From positions 186,001 through 250,000 of the forward strand of contig NHNW01000041.1 of NCBI GenBank assembly GCA_002786025.1: a stretch of DNA of 64,000 nt, read 5' to 3'. The notes under the pieces were generated by a model, which saw only the letters and a program-made list of their open reading frames with translations, ran no database searches and had not been told where the DNA came from. Positions 1-11,400 of the stretch are shown here, piece after piece; position 1 is the stretch's first letter; each line of letters starts with the position of its first letter. The position numbers were made by a program, and so were the translations under genes. The DNA is from Zasmidium citrigriseum. Lineage: Eukaryota; Ascomycota; Dothideomycetes; Mycosphaerellales; Mycosphaerellaceae.

Positions 1-1706
1 TGATACCAGCACATGCCTCCACGTACGACGAATTCCTGCTCAGCTTGTGGATCGTCAAAGGTCTTCCATCGCCCGCTGGTCACGCTGTAATGCGCCAGTC
101 CTCTTCGGCCCGCCACTGCGACGTATTTACCGTCGGGAGAGACGACCGCGATCTTGATGGGCCACTGGTGTAGGAGATAAACGGCGGGTATTTGAATGGT
201 CTGCCAAAGTGACATGTCGGAAGGCAGTGACGCGACGTCTTCGGCCTCATGTCCCCTATACAACAGCAAATTGGTACTGGAATGCAGAAGACCACGAGAC
301 AGGTTCGCAGGCGAGAAGCAGCCAGTCGCAGCGTTTCTCGCCATGTCAAGGAACCAAAGGCGATTGTCAGCCCGTGGAAGCAGTGCTAGCTCGCTGCCAC
401 CTCCAACCCAGAAAGCGCCTCTAATGCCTCCGATCCACGGCTCGTCGTTGGCTTGCGACTGAGAACGGTCCCCGCCAAATGAATTAGCGCACAGCTTCCC
501 GTAGACAGTCCACAATGCCCAGCCATGTTCGTAGCCTGCGAGGAGACAATAGCCGTCGGGAGAGTAAGCCAGGAAAGTCAGGTGGCCGGTGGTTGTGGGT
601 CCCACTGGAAGGCGTAGTTTGTGAGACAATGGAATGTTGCCTGTGTAATCCTTCACAACGTAAACGTCGATCTGACCATTGGCACAACCCACGGCAATCA
701 GAGAGAACCTCGCATTGATTGTGGCCTTCGTAGATGTAGCTTCGTCGGTCTCTGGTTCACGAAAGCAAAAGCCTTGAAACAGACTTTTGGGGGCTTCAGG
801 ATCTGCGTTGGCTCCAACTCGTCTCTGGACAGCATACGCTCGGCCGTCGCTGGTGATCCACGTTGTGAGGTTCATTGGCCGATCGTGTATGATCTCGACA
901 ATCGTGACCTTGCGTCCAATCCATGACATTCGGCCCACGAGTTCAGTGCTCGTCTGTGAAGACCCGTTCTCAGCCACCCATCTGATACATTGCAATGCCG
1001 ACGGCTTCTGAGTCGCAACGACAAGTTCATCGTCCAAAGCAAGAGCCTTGCTAATCCCAGCATCGATTCGGATGACCATGCGGAAGCGCACGTTGACTTC
1101 TCTTATACCGTCCCCTTCTCCAGCACTGCTTCCGGAGGGTACGGCGGATTGGCGTCTGAGGGTACTATAGCCTTCGCCGCTCGGCCTTCGTAGATGTCTG
1201 CTCGATTCTGGAAGGACCGTTTGAAATACTCTGGCATTGGGATCTGTGGCGAGCGAGTACGTGATGAGATAACCAAGTGTCGTCTGTACGACGATGATCA
1301 GAGCATCTGGTCTCAGTAAGAGCGCCGTGTTGGGACCGTATGCATTCAGTGACTGCGCTGAGCGTACAACCCCTGCCAATGCTACCGTGGGCTTCGTCTG
1401 CCATATCATCAAAGCCGAGCGTGTCATGGTGACAAATATGCTCCCGCCCCTTGAGACCTTGACGTCCAGAATCTCATGTTCTTCAAATTCCGAGTTTCCC
1501 TTGCGTTGCATACTCTCTTCTGGCGCTGCGCCGGCGCTGCCATTCGAGGCTGCCCCTGGGGAGCCATTGCTATTCGGAACTAACGTCTGGTCTCTTTCAT
1601 TCTTGTCCTCGACATTGAGCCCGTCATCGGAGGGCGTCAGACGTGACACCGGAATCGCGTGCTTCCATAGAGCGTAGACGTTCGGAGCGCCAATGGGCCA
1701 GTACAT
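1..1706 (-). CDS. RIC1: RIC1, guanine nucleotide exchange factor subunit (5' part, truncated by window edge)
   Basis: The first 568 codons are visible; the gene continues beyond base 1. Translation from the ATG at 1706 begins MYWPIGAPNVYALWKHAIPV, the characteristic start of fungal RIC1, and stays open without an apparent intron. Further in, at about 95-160, it reads HQWPIK...SPDGKYVAVAGRRGLAHYSV...GRWKTFDDP, a hallmark WD40-like propeller segment of this family. In yeast, Ric1 pairs with Rgp1 and activates the Rab GTPase Ypt6 (Rab6) at the Golgi for endosome-to-Golgi retrograde transport; the same role is inferred here. A Ser/Gly/Asn/Ala-rich insert follows the N-terminus. The gene is divergent from the casein kinase 2 beta gene, with 379 nt between the start codons. 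Confidence 0.9.
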   Translation of the reverse strand, partial: MYWPIGAPNVYALWKHAIPVSRLTPSDDGLNVEDKNERDQTLVPNSNGSPGAASNGSAGAAPEESMQRKGNSEFEEHEILDVKVSRGGSIFVTMTRSALMIWQTKPTVALAGVVRSAQSLNAYGPNTALLLRPDALIIVVQTTLGYLITYSLATDPNARVFQTVLPESSRHLRRPSGEGYSTLRRQSAVPSGSSAGEGDGIREVNVRFRMVIRIDAGISKALALDDELVVATQKPSALQCIRWVAENGSSQTSTELVGRMSWIGRKVTIVEIIHDRPMNLTTWITSDGRAYAVQRRVGANADPEAPKSLFQGFCFREPETDEATSTKATINARFSLIAVGCANGQIDVYVVKDYTGNIPLSHKLRLPVGPTTTGHLTFLAYSPDGYCLLAGYEHGWALWTVYGKLCANSFGGDRSQSQANDEPWIGGIRGAFWVGGGSELALLPRADNRLWFLDMARNAATGCFSPANLSRGLLHSSTNLLLYRGHEAEDVASLPSDMSLWQTIQIPAVYLLHQWPIKIAVVSPDGKYVAVAGRRGLAHYSVTSGRWKTFDDPQAEQEFVVRGGMCWY

Positions 1707-2085
1707 GGCATGAGGCCTTTGGATTCGCCTGGGATATCGGCTCGGTTAAGGCGGTCGTAATGGTTGGCACCGAGACACCTGCATCGTCCTTCACCGCAGC
1801 TGCTGGAGCATTCCTCAGGCTTCGTGACCTCGTTCAGTTCACGCGATGATGAAGGAAGCGGTCGTGAATTTCGTGGACAAGGAGGAAGCTTGAGGTCGCC
1901 CAAGGGTCGCGCTTGCGCAAGGATCAACACGTGGAGATCCCGCCCGCCTCGCCGTGCCGCCAACATCAACCTTGTCACAAGCGCGAGAAGCAAGACACTT
2001 CCTCCAACAACCACTTTGGCCACCTTGCGAGCCCGACCCAGCACGACAGAGTTCATCACTATTCCCCGACGACTGCACATCCACC
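1707..2085. promoter_or_regulatory. Divergent promoter between RIC1 and CK2 beta
   Basis: This 379-nt interval separates two divergent start codons (RIC1 at 1706, minus; CK2 beta at 2086, plus), so it must hold both promoters and 5' UTRs. The sequence just before the plus-strand ATG is CCACC, close to an optimal initiation context. Open frames within it read as non-coding. Confidence 0.6.
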
Positions 2086-3106
2086 ATGGACGACTTTGCG
2101 AGCGACACGGATAGCGACTACACCAGCTACTGGCGGGACTGGGTGAGTACCTTCTTTTCCACAGCCCCTCTCATATAGTCGCTGCGTCTGCATGGCCACG
2201 GACGTCGACTTTGGCGACGAGACGATTCCTGCTGTCGAATGCGAGCCCTCTGTGAATTTGGAACAGCAAATGCGATTATTCGCGCCTCCCCTCTTCAAGC
2301 TGTACTGACTGCCTTTTCAGTTCATATCTTCGCGTGGCAACGAGTACTTTTGCGAGATTGATGAAGACTATCTGACGGATCGCTTCAACCTCACTGGACT
2401 CAACACCGAGGTGCAGTACTATCAATATGCGCTCGATCTGGTCACGGATGTCTTCGACATGGAAGTGGAAGACGACATGCGGGAACAAATCGAGAAGAGC
2501 GCGCGGCACCTCTATGGACTGGTCCACGCCCGCTATGTTGTCACGACGAGAGGTCTTGCGAAGATGGTATGTTGTTCCATTTCCGCATGTACCTTATTGC
2601 CCGCCACTGACCGTTTCCAGATGGAGAAATACAAACAAGGCGTGTTCGGCAAGTGTCCACGCGTGATATGCGAGTCTCAGCACCTGCTACCCATGGGACA
2701 ACACGATGTTCCAAATACCTCAAACGTAAAGCTCTACTGTGCAAAGTGCGAAGACATCTACAACCCGAAGTCATCGCGGCATAACTCCATCGATGGCGCT
2801 TATTTCGGCACGAGCTTTCACAACATCCTCTTCCAAGTCTATCCTGCTCTACTGCCGCAGAAGACTCAGCGCCGCTACGAACCTCGCATCTATGGCTTTC
2901 GCGTACACGCAAGCGCGGCCCTGATGCGGTGGCAAGAAGAGCGACGAGAGGAGATGAAAGATCGTCTGCAAGCCAGAGGGATTGAGACGGGGTTTGAAGA
3001 AGAGGACGAAGGCGAAGAGGAAATCGAAAGTGAGGAGGACGAGATTGACGAGGAGCAGGACGGTATTGATGACATGTTTGAGGGGCAGATGCAGGCAGTC
3101 CAATGA
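2086..3106 (+). CDS. CKB: Casein kinase 2 regulatory (beta) subunit
   Basis: Exons are 2086-2142, 2321-2566 and 2621-3106, giving 262 residues. The protein opens MDDFASDTDSDYTSYWRDW, followed after intron 1 by FISSRGNEYFCEIDEDY and TDRFNLTGLNTEVQYYQYAL, all diagnostic of CK2 beta. A Cys4 zinc-binding dimerisation site is visible: CPRVIC followed by KLYCAKCEDIY. The C-terminal tail is strongly acidic (runs of Glu/Asp after about residue 220), as in fungal CKB proteins. CK2 beta dimerises and holds two catalytic alpha subunits in the tetrameric Ser/Thr kinase, acting in nucleus and cytosol. Intron 2 (2567-2620, 54 nt) has GT..AG ends but is a multiple of three and contains no stop, so retention would insert 18 residues just before the zinc-binding part. 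Filamentous fungi usually have two beta genes; which one this is was not resolved. Confidence 0.93.
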
Positions 3107-3505
3107 GAAGATTGACTGGGTCTGGTGTGGTTTTCCAGGAGGCGTTGTACTGACTTACGAGCATGATACCAACGGAAGCGGGATGAGCGATGAGGGATGG
3201 GAAATGACTATGTTTCTGAGTGAAAGAAACGGGGTCTTTGGAACAGAGAAAAGCCAAGCCGCAGAGGGCTCTTGAAGAGGCTATGCTAGGACTTCGTATC
3301 TCCAAGCGTCTCATTTTGACAAGACCAATTCCTACAGACATCCTTCTTCAGCTATCGGTATTTAACGGACCCCTTCGCATTGCATTGCATGTGACGATGT
3401 CCGCGGAGGACGGAACAATTTCCGCGACGACGGAAACGCCTAAACTTTCTAGAAGCTGTCCCGTCTTCATGTGCGCACGCGCTACCTACAACATCCATCA
3501 AGATC
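3107..3505. other. Intergenic, CK2 beta to TIM54
   Basis: About 400 nt between two tandem plus-strand genes. It holds the 3' UTR of CK2 beta and the promoter/leader of TIM54. I see no credible ORF, RNA gene or repeat here. Confidence 0.5.
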
Positions 3506-5029
3506 ATGTCCGACAAATCGAGCACGCCTGCTGCTGAGAATGCAGCGGGTGCCAGCTCTGGAGCGTCTTCGGGAAGCGCGCCGGGTGCTTCCAATGGCGC
3601 TCCCAAGAAGGCTGCACCACAGCAAAATCCTGCCCTGAGGATGATGGGTATGTCATGCTTCTCTTCGAGCATTTGCATGCCGCCGAAGGCTTCTGCAGAG
3701 CTTCTGGTCTAACGTGCCAAAGGTATTCCTAGACTGCGCCTCCCATCGCGAAACTGGATGATATTTCTTTCGATAACGGGATCATTTGCCGGTGCCGTGA
3801 TCTACGACAAATGGCAGACGAAACGAATGCGAGAAAAGTGGTGCAATCTCGTTTCACACATTGCCGAAGAGCCTCTCGATACCAAGGTAGCGCCTCGACG
3901 AGTCACCATCTATCTATCCGCGCCGCCAGGGGATGGGCTGAGGAGCGCAAGAGAACATTTTCACAAGTATGTGAAGCCGGTACTGGTATCTGCAGCAATG
4001 GATTGGGACGTGGTGGAGGGACGGAAAGAGGGCGATGTGCGGCACAAGACATCCGAGAAGATTCGAAAAAGGAGGAAGAGGAATGGTGAAGGCTTGCCTC
4101 TCTCAGAGGAAGATGAGGAGGCCTATGCTGTTGAAACCATGCGGCAGAAGAATGGGAACGTGGAATACCCTGGGGTTGCAGGAGATATCGTTATAGGACG
4201 GCATACCTGGAAAGAGTACATCAGAGGTCTACATGAGGGATATCTAGGGCCAGCTGATCCTCCTAAACAACCTGACGTCGAGCCACCGTCCGAGATACCC
4301 CAAGCTGCACATACACCTGGACATTCGTCCGTTGGAGATGCTGCTGTCAAGGCAGCGACCAACATGGCCACACAAGATTCCAGCGATACACCTCAGCCCC
4401 TGGAAGGACTTTCGACTCCTGAAGGTTCACCTACTACAGCGTCGTCTGCTATCGAACAAACCCAAGCAGCTGATGCCTCCCCTGAATCACAGGCCGAAGA
4501 AAGCAAGAAGGAAAAGGAGGAACAAAAGCCTAAGCGCCGATTTCCACCCCCATACATACTGCCGGAGGAATACGAGACAGCTGCCTTGTCATCTTCAACG
4601 CCTGAGGTAATAGGACCAAGTGTAGGCATTCGCATGCCTCACTTGCTCGGCATCAGGAACACCCCCATCAGAATATACCGGTTCCTGACGAGGAGAAGAC
4701 TAGCAGACGACGTTGGCCGCCAAGTTGCCGCTGCGGTCTTGGCATCACACAGACCTTACGGACGGGTGACCGCAGTTGATCCAGATTCTGCATCGGAGAC
4801 TCAAGTTGAGGTACCCGAGCAGAAATCAATACTGGACTTCGAGGAGAAAGACTGGTGGAAGAGCATCCGGGAGCCACGGAAAGAGCACGAGGAAAGCGTC
4901 TGGATCGAGCCGATGGTTCTTGATGAGAGAATCATTTCGCGGATGCGAGCATTCGAATTGACATCCGAAGACGAAGCCCGAGCTAAGCGCATCGAGGCTG
5001 GAGAGAAGCCCACCAAAAGCGACGATTGA
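3506..5029 (+). CDS. TIM54: Mitochondrial inner-membrane import subunit TIM54
   Basis: Exons are 3506-3647 and 3723-5029 (75-nt intron), giving 482 residues. A low-complexity Ala/Ser/Gly/Pro N-terminus leads into NPALRMMGIPRLRLPSRNW, then a single membrane segment near residues 59-76 (MIFLSITGSFAGAVIYDKW) and the conserved soluble part RRVTIYLSAPPGDGL. This order matches the Tim54 family. In yeast, Tim54 is a scaffold of the TIM22 complex, which inserts multi-spanning carrier proteins into the inner membrane, with its bulk in the intermembrane space. The middle (about 220-320) is Ser/Thr/Pro/Glu-rich and probably disordered; a conserved block returns at the C-terminus (EDWW-type motif EKDWWKSIREPRKEHEE). 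No unusual feature beyond the disordered insert. Confidence 0.9.
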
Positions 5030-5722
5030 ACTGTGGAAGACGCAGTTCAAGTCCAGTTAAGTCGCGAGTTGAGGATCCCTCCTTGCCATCCAAGCCGGCG
5101 ATTTCGAGCCAGTCGTGTCTGAGCACATGAGGGCTCGGATAACGCCTTGTAACATAGTGAATCAATATTCTACCTCTCCCACTTTGTACATTTGTACATG
5201 GCCGAACAACCGTCTCCGTCCTTTCGGCATTTTCTGCGATTCTCTTCGGCGGTTGATTCGAACTGTCGAGGAAGAGAATGATGTCGCGGCCTATGCAGCG
5301 CATTCGCGATATCGAGAGAGAAGGCTGTGGTCCAGTGGGTACTTGTACCTGAGTTTGCAGTGAGCCGCGTGAGGAGAACGTGCGGAAGACGTGGTACACA
5401 GCCTGTCATTGGTCTGCTCGTACAAGCTATGATCAAGATGCGCACCGCTCCCCTCCCACTTTCACAAGGCGCGGAGCAAGGTTGTCCCGGACATAGCTGC
5501 GTGCGCCAAACACGACCAGCACCTCCCATCGACCTGGTTTGCAATTAGGCATCGACCCCATTTCAAAAGCATGCGGTCTTCTTGGTCCGCTCGCACACGT
5601 ACAGCGCCATCACGAGCTCGCTTGTGCCCTTCAACCACCACCACGAGTCGCCGCCGTCGTTCTTCGGCAACGCTGACCAGTCTCCTGGGCCTGTCTCCAA
5701 TGGCATCAGCATCGTGAGAGAG
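5030..5722. other. Intergenic, TIM54 to Zn2Cys6 regulator
   Basis: About 690 nt between tandem genes, probably the TIM54 3' UTR and the regulator's promoter/leader. The reading frame of the downstream regulator stays open from 5582 to 5722 but contains no ATG there, so an upstream exon joined by an unseen intron cannot be excluded. No RNA gene or repeat was recognised. Confidence 0.45.
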
Positions 5723-8026
5723 ATGCACCGTGATTCCTCCGTCGTGGTGGTAGAGCGGCCGCGGTCTCCCCTCGTCTCCAACGGGACTCTCGAGGTTTCG
5801 GAAAAACAGGTCGTTCGAGCGGAGCGCAGGCCGGGCCACCAGAGGAGATACGCCCCTAAGACGAGGAGTGGCTGTATCACATGCAAGTACGTCCCACTAA
5901 CGCTCATCATACTTTCTATTCAAGCCGCTTGTCTGCTGGGCCTCGGATTCGAAACCAGTACACGAATACGATGCCCGGCGTATCGTCTGGCAAAACTGGG
6001 GCCTCTGGGACCCTTGTTCAGATGTTCTTGATATTCAGCCTGATCAAAACGATACTCCGAGGGTGCCAGGGGTGCTTGCTGTTATAGTCCTGACGTCAAG
6101 ACGTCACTACGAGGCCATACGAGGTCCTGAATACGTCGGGCGTCCCACTCAAACTACACTCTTCTCGTTAGAAGCTGGATGACCTATGCTGACATGTCTC
6201 GAACTGTCTAGGATACGTCGAGTAAAATGCGACGAGGAAAAGCCCTTCTGCCGGCGATGTAATATGTTTACGAGACTGTAAAAAGGCTTCGTCTTCTGAC
6301 ATTGTGTACAGGTACAACCACTGGTCGGAAGTGCGATGGCTACAACATCCCTGGCGATTCGACGAGAGCCAAGTCTCCAGAACCTTTGGCAGTGGCATTG
6401 GTAAATGATGTATCATCCGATGCCCTCGAACGCCGCACATTCGACTTTTTCCGATCGAGAACGGCGCCATGTGTCTCAGGTTACTTCGCCGATTCAGTAT
6501 GGGACCGCATTGTCCTGCAATTATCGCATAGTGAACCCGCAGTCCGTCATGCTGTTAACGCTCTCGGCGCCCTCCACGAAGAACGGTCACTCAGGAAATC
6601 TGCCGGGAACGAAGGCATAGACGTGTCCTTGGTCAAGACTGGCTTTCCGCTGACCCAATACTCGAAAGCTCTCAACGAGATGCAGGCCCTCTTGAAGTCT
6701 GGCACGGCATCTCTGGATACTGTCTTGCTCTGCTCATTACTTTGCATTCATTTCGAAGCCATGAGAGAGTCTTTTGTTCCTGCTTTGATGCATGTGGAGA
6801 ACGCAATTCAGCTACTACAGTCCAGCACTTCCTTCGATGTATGTACCAAACATGGGAGACACAGTCCCGTTGCACGCGCTGACTGTCACGTTCTCTGTTA
6901 GGCAAGGAAGGTGAACCCAGCATTAGTAAGAGCTATCATGCGAATGGATCTCCAAGGCACGATGTACTTGGGCTCGCGTGTCCCAGGATTGCCATTCTAC
7001 ACTGCCGCCACGGACTCAATGCTCCCAAACTCATTTCACGATCTCACTCACGCCAGAGATCTGGTAACTACCTGGACTAGTCGACTGTTCCACTTCATGA
7101 GGACTGTCGCGGATGACCACAAGTTCAGAGATCCGGGCAACATCGCCCTTGATGAGCTAGCCAAGGCACAGGAGCTCGAGCAGAACTTCATCAATCTGGA
7201 CAAACTACTGTGGGATTTTCTTCACAAACCTACCGCCAAGCTCACTATTCGAGAGCAACACGGACTGGGCATGCTACGCGGTCGCGTAAAGATCAATCGC
7301 ATCCTCTCGGCCACCTGCCTCTACTCGGAGGCCTCGATGTTTGACGCATTTGTATCAGATTTTGACGACATATTGACGGTACGTAAAGTCAAGGGCAGAA
7401 GCCCATCCTGCGACATGTTGAGACATCTACTGACCTTCTAACCTCTATTTCCAGATATGTCTTTTCATCATGGGAAGCGACAACGCCGAACGACGACTTT
7501 TCTCTGTCAGCCTGGACGAGGGCTTGATACACCCACTATTCTTTCTTTGTACCCACTGTCGAGACGGGAGAATTCGCCATCGAGCTCTCGAACTACTGAA
7601 TAGACTGCCTACGCGAGATGGCATCTGGCACGTCGAAACGACCGCTCGTACGGCAGAAATGTGCATCCGATTCGAGGAAGCGCTGTGTGATAAAGATGTC
7701 CCACTGTGTACCGACATTCCGGAGTGGCGTCGAATACACAGTGCCGGTGAGCTCAGGAAGTATTGGTGCTGCATCGCATTGAGCTGACACTGTCAGGATT
7801 CGACGGCTGGGACGACGATTCGCCGAGAAGAAAGGTCAAAGTACACCTTCGAACGCGACCGAACGGCATGGACGGCGAGTGGAGTGAATTTGCAGAGCAA
7901 TTCGACTGGTCAGTGGTCATGAACAAGTCCTTCGAGTGCTCGTTCGGATTGCTTATGTCCGCCCAGCTACACAAGTTCGCCATCGCCGATGTGGGAGCTC
8001 AAGCGGATATACGAGGCGAGAGATGA
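5723..8026 (+). CDS. Zn2Cys6 fungal-specific transcription factor
   Basis: Proposed exons: 5723-5886, 6212-6258, 6312-6838, 6902-7378, 7455-7746, 7797-8026 (578 residues). Splicing the first three reconstructs a textbook binuclear zinc cluster: RSGCITCKIRRVKCDEEKPF then CRRCTTTGRKCDGY, with all six cysteines. The remainder resembles the alpha-helical fungal-specific transcription factor region (for example ERRTFDFFRSRTAPCVSGYF; ends HKFAIADVGAQADIRGER). It is expected to be a nuclear DNA-binding regulator; the targets are unknown. Exon 2 is only 47 nt and encodes the middle of the zinc cluster; the preceding intron is 325 nt, far longer than others here, and carries a CRE-like palindrome. The start is the first in-frame ATG; the frame is open upstream without an ATG, so the N-terminus is the least certain part. 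Confidence 0.85.
6091..6107. promoter_or_regulatory. CRE-like palindrome in the long intron
   Basis: The perfect 8-bp palindrome TGACGTCA (6091-6098) is followed three bases later by the related half-site ACGTCAC (6101-6107). TGACGTCA is the consensus for CREB/ATF-type bZIP proteins. It lies inside the 325-nt first intron of the zinc-cluster gene. Function is inferred only from the match. Confidence 0.35.
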
Positions 8027-8411
8027 ATTCCTCAGTCGCCGTTTTAAACAGCCACGGGTTGGTCATGGGCCAGCGCTCTTCATGGTGGCCATGTGCTAAG
8101 CCGATGTGTAGGTTATTGCATGGCCATGATGAAACACTCTTACGAGGGAATGTATGCTATGATATCGAATAGACATGTAGATATAGTCACAATGGAGCCA
8201 AAAGATGAAGTCATCCATCATGGAGCTAGTGAAAAATAGGTAGGTTGTAGTTCGTCGGCATGTGAAGGTCGCGGAAATAAGCTTTGGCTAGCTCCTGCGG
8301 GATGCCGAACCAGCAGACAGCACGTCGACTCGCTAGGAAGCAACCACGCCTTTCACCCACGCCGCGTAGCATGCATCGAGTACGCACCACCGGCGCGCGT
8401 GCGGACGAGCA
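8027..8411. other. Intergenic, Zn2Cys6 regulator to MDM1
   Basis: 385 nt between tandem plus-strand genes: 3' UTR of the regulator and promoter of the MDM1-like gene. No ORF or RNA gene is supported. Confidence 0.45.
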
Positions 8412-11400
8412 ATGCCCCTGGAGCGCAAGTATGCCATTGCATCGGCCGTAGTCGCGTTCCTCGCCTGGGCTCTGCTGACCGACTGGCTGCCCGCCCTCCG
8501 CTGGATTCCCCACGCCTTTCTCGCCGGCGTTGTTGCGACTGCAGCAGGAGCGATATACATTGTAGCGACGACTTCGAGAGGCACCTACCGCGATGAACAC
8601 ATTGGCGGGCGAAGCTATGGCGCGATCACGCCAGATTTCACGGCTCCAGATGTTTGGGAGGAAGAGAAGGCGGCACTGAAGGGAAGAGAGGAATACAGAA
8701 GACCGACCATATTCCCAGACGCATTGCTTTTCTCCAAGGCAGTCGACGGACTATTGGATGTGATACTGCGCGACTATGTGACCAGCTGGTATGGCCACAT
8801 CAGCAAGCGGCCGCTTTTTCAGAATGAGATCGACCGCTGTATCCGCGCTGTTCTGCTGTCGATCACGGCCAGGCTGACAGAGCTGGATCTTGTAGAGCTG
8901 GGCATATCGAGAACGCTTCCCATCATCACGGCCCATCTCAAGGACTTCTACGACGCGGAACGAGTGGTAAGAGGGAAGGATCTATCAAACAACGTCACTG
9001 AGAGCGAGGAGTTGAACACTGCCATAGCGAGCAAGTACAGAGCGGGCAAGCTGCATTCTGTGGCATCCTTGGCGTATGCAGATACTGCAGCTTCGTCAAG
9101 AAGCTACATGCGCAAGTTGGTAGAGAAGATCATGCCTGCAGTCTTGCCTTCGAACATGAAGTCCAGTCCTGCAGTGACGGTCCTCGTTCGAGAGATTGTG
9201 TCATGTGCTGTCCTCGGACCCGTGCTCGACATGCTCTGCGACCCCGATTTCTGGAACCAGATGATAGTCAATGTGGGAGGTGCTACACTTCACGATCGAA
9301 AGACAGTACGAAGGGTTCGTGCGGCTCTGGAAGAACACGCACCAGCGTCGCCTCGAGCCACTCGAAGTAGCCAGTTCCCGCGATTACGACCTTACGACAG
9401 TGAACGACAATTTGAGCGTTTCGTTCGAGCTATACGGCAGGTACAGACATTGATTGATGCACGGCGATTTCGTAGCGAGGTCATGAGTCAGTTGAGGCGA
9501 GACTCTCAGGTGGAAGGTCAAGATGCAGCGTATCTGCGGAGACTTGAGACCGGCAGAAGGTTGCTGGATCAGAGGATAGCGTCTCTTTCGAATCCTGCTA
9601 ATGGACCTACGAAGTCAAAGCCGACTTTGGCTGTCCAGCCACCGAAACGCAACCAGGAAGCCACTGCTCGCAAGCGTCAGGCCTCTTTACGAGAAGTGAT
9701 ATACGATGCTGCTGGACTCAGCTACTTCATGGAGTTCATGGATCGTCAAAGGTTAATGAAGCTGGTGCAATTCTATCTCGTGGTGGACGGCTTCCGCAAT
9801 CCGCTGGAAGGTGACACGGACGAACCTCCGCCGTCTGTTGCGAATGATCCTGATCGTATGGACATCGGACAAATGTATGCTGAGTACTTGAGCAAGCCTG
9901 AGCTTCAAGTGCCCGAGGACATTCTCCAGCTTGTGAAACGTTATTTGAAGGCGGGATCTAAAGCGAGCACCCAGGACTATGTCGCTGCAAGGCGCGCGGT
10001 GCTGCAGACGCAGACACGGGTGTACAACATCATGAAAGATGCTCAATTCGATGCCTTCAAACGCTCAGACCTGTACTACAAGTGGCTCGCCATTGACGAC
10101 AACCCGGCCTTCACTGCTGCCTCTCAAGCGAGAGAGACAGGACTTCTGTCGCCAGAAAGTGCAGGGAGTAATGAATCCTCTCCCATAGTCGCACGAAGAC
10201 CCCAATTGGGCGGACTACAGAAAGAGCCGGAGCTCAGACGAGCCGTGCTCTCGACGTCGGACCTGAAGGCTACAGCTCGCGCAGCTTCCACTGGCAGTCT
10301 CTTCTCCGACAGCCCACGTCGCTCACTGGACGATGGAAATGCAGGAAGCCGACCGGCCTTATTTGATGACGATGTGGACGATGAAAAGATGGTACAATCT
10401 ATCTCCAGTCTGAAGAGCTACGATTCGGACGGCGAGACTGCACAGAAAGCTCTAGAGGAAGCAAAAGCGGTCAAGGAGATGCAACTGGCGCTGAACAACA
10501 TCGTCAGCGACGATCGCGACCAAGACTCGCTTTTCTCTGAATCAACGGGAAGGCAGTCTGTGGATGAGACCGATCAGAGGACATCGCTCGAGGGGTTGCA
10601 GAGACCTGCGCTTTTCGCTCAGTCCTCTTCAGATCGTGGGAAGCCTAGCATTGCTTCTCTAGGGCTGGTTGGAGCACCTTCCAGCAGGGGCGTCTTCGTA
10701 GACGATCTCTTCGGCGAGGAAGCCGAGAAGTTTGCTGAAGACGAGCGCGAGGACTCTAACGCTGCCGACTCCAGCGATGACGAGAAGATTAAAGAAGCTG
10801 CGCCTGGCGACCTCGGTCTGGCAGAGGCCATTGATATCCTAAACGCCGAGATTGAACGACTCAACGCCCAGAGAAACGTTCTGGACTCATTGACTGCAAA
10901 GGCCGAGCTGACCAACAACACTGCTGAGCTGCGTATTTTGCGGAAGTCCGAACAGAGTCTTCAGCGAGAGATTAAACGCAAGGAGATGCAGAAGCAGCAG
11001 TATGTTGTACAGGAGAGCGACAACAGCTTGTACGGGCGAGCTGCAGTCAATATCAAATCCGTGATGGTGGGCCGAGAAGAAGACGGTCATGAGTATGCAC
11101 TTTACGTGATCGAGGTACGCCGTCAAGCTGGCGATCAGATGCCAGCAGCAACTTGGGCTGTGACACGGCGATACAGCCAGTTCCACGAACTGCACAAAAG
11201 GCTGAAAGCACGATTTCCAGGCGTCAAAGATCTTGACTTCCCACGGCGGCAAACACTATTTACCCTACAGAAGGACTTCTTGCAGAAGCGTCGGGCATCT
11301 CTGGAACGATACTTGAAGTCCCTCTTGCTCGTACCTGCCATCTGCGGAAGTCGCGAGCTTCGTGCTTTCCTCTCGCAATCCGCTATTGCGTCAAACGGCA

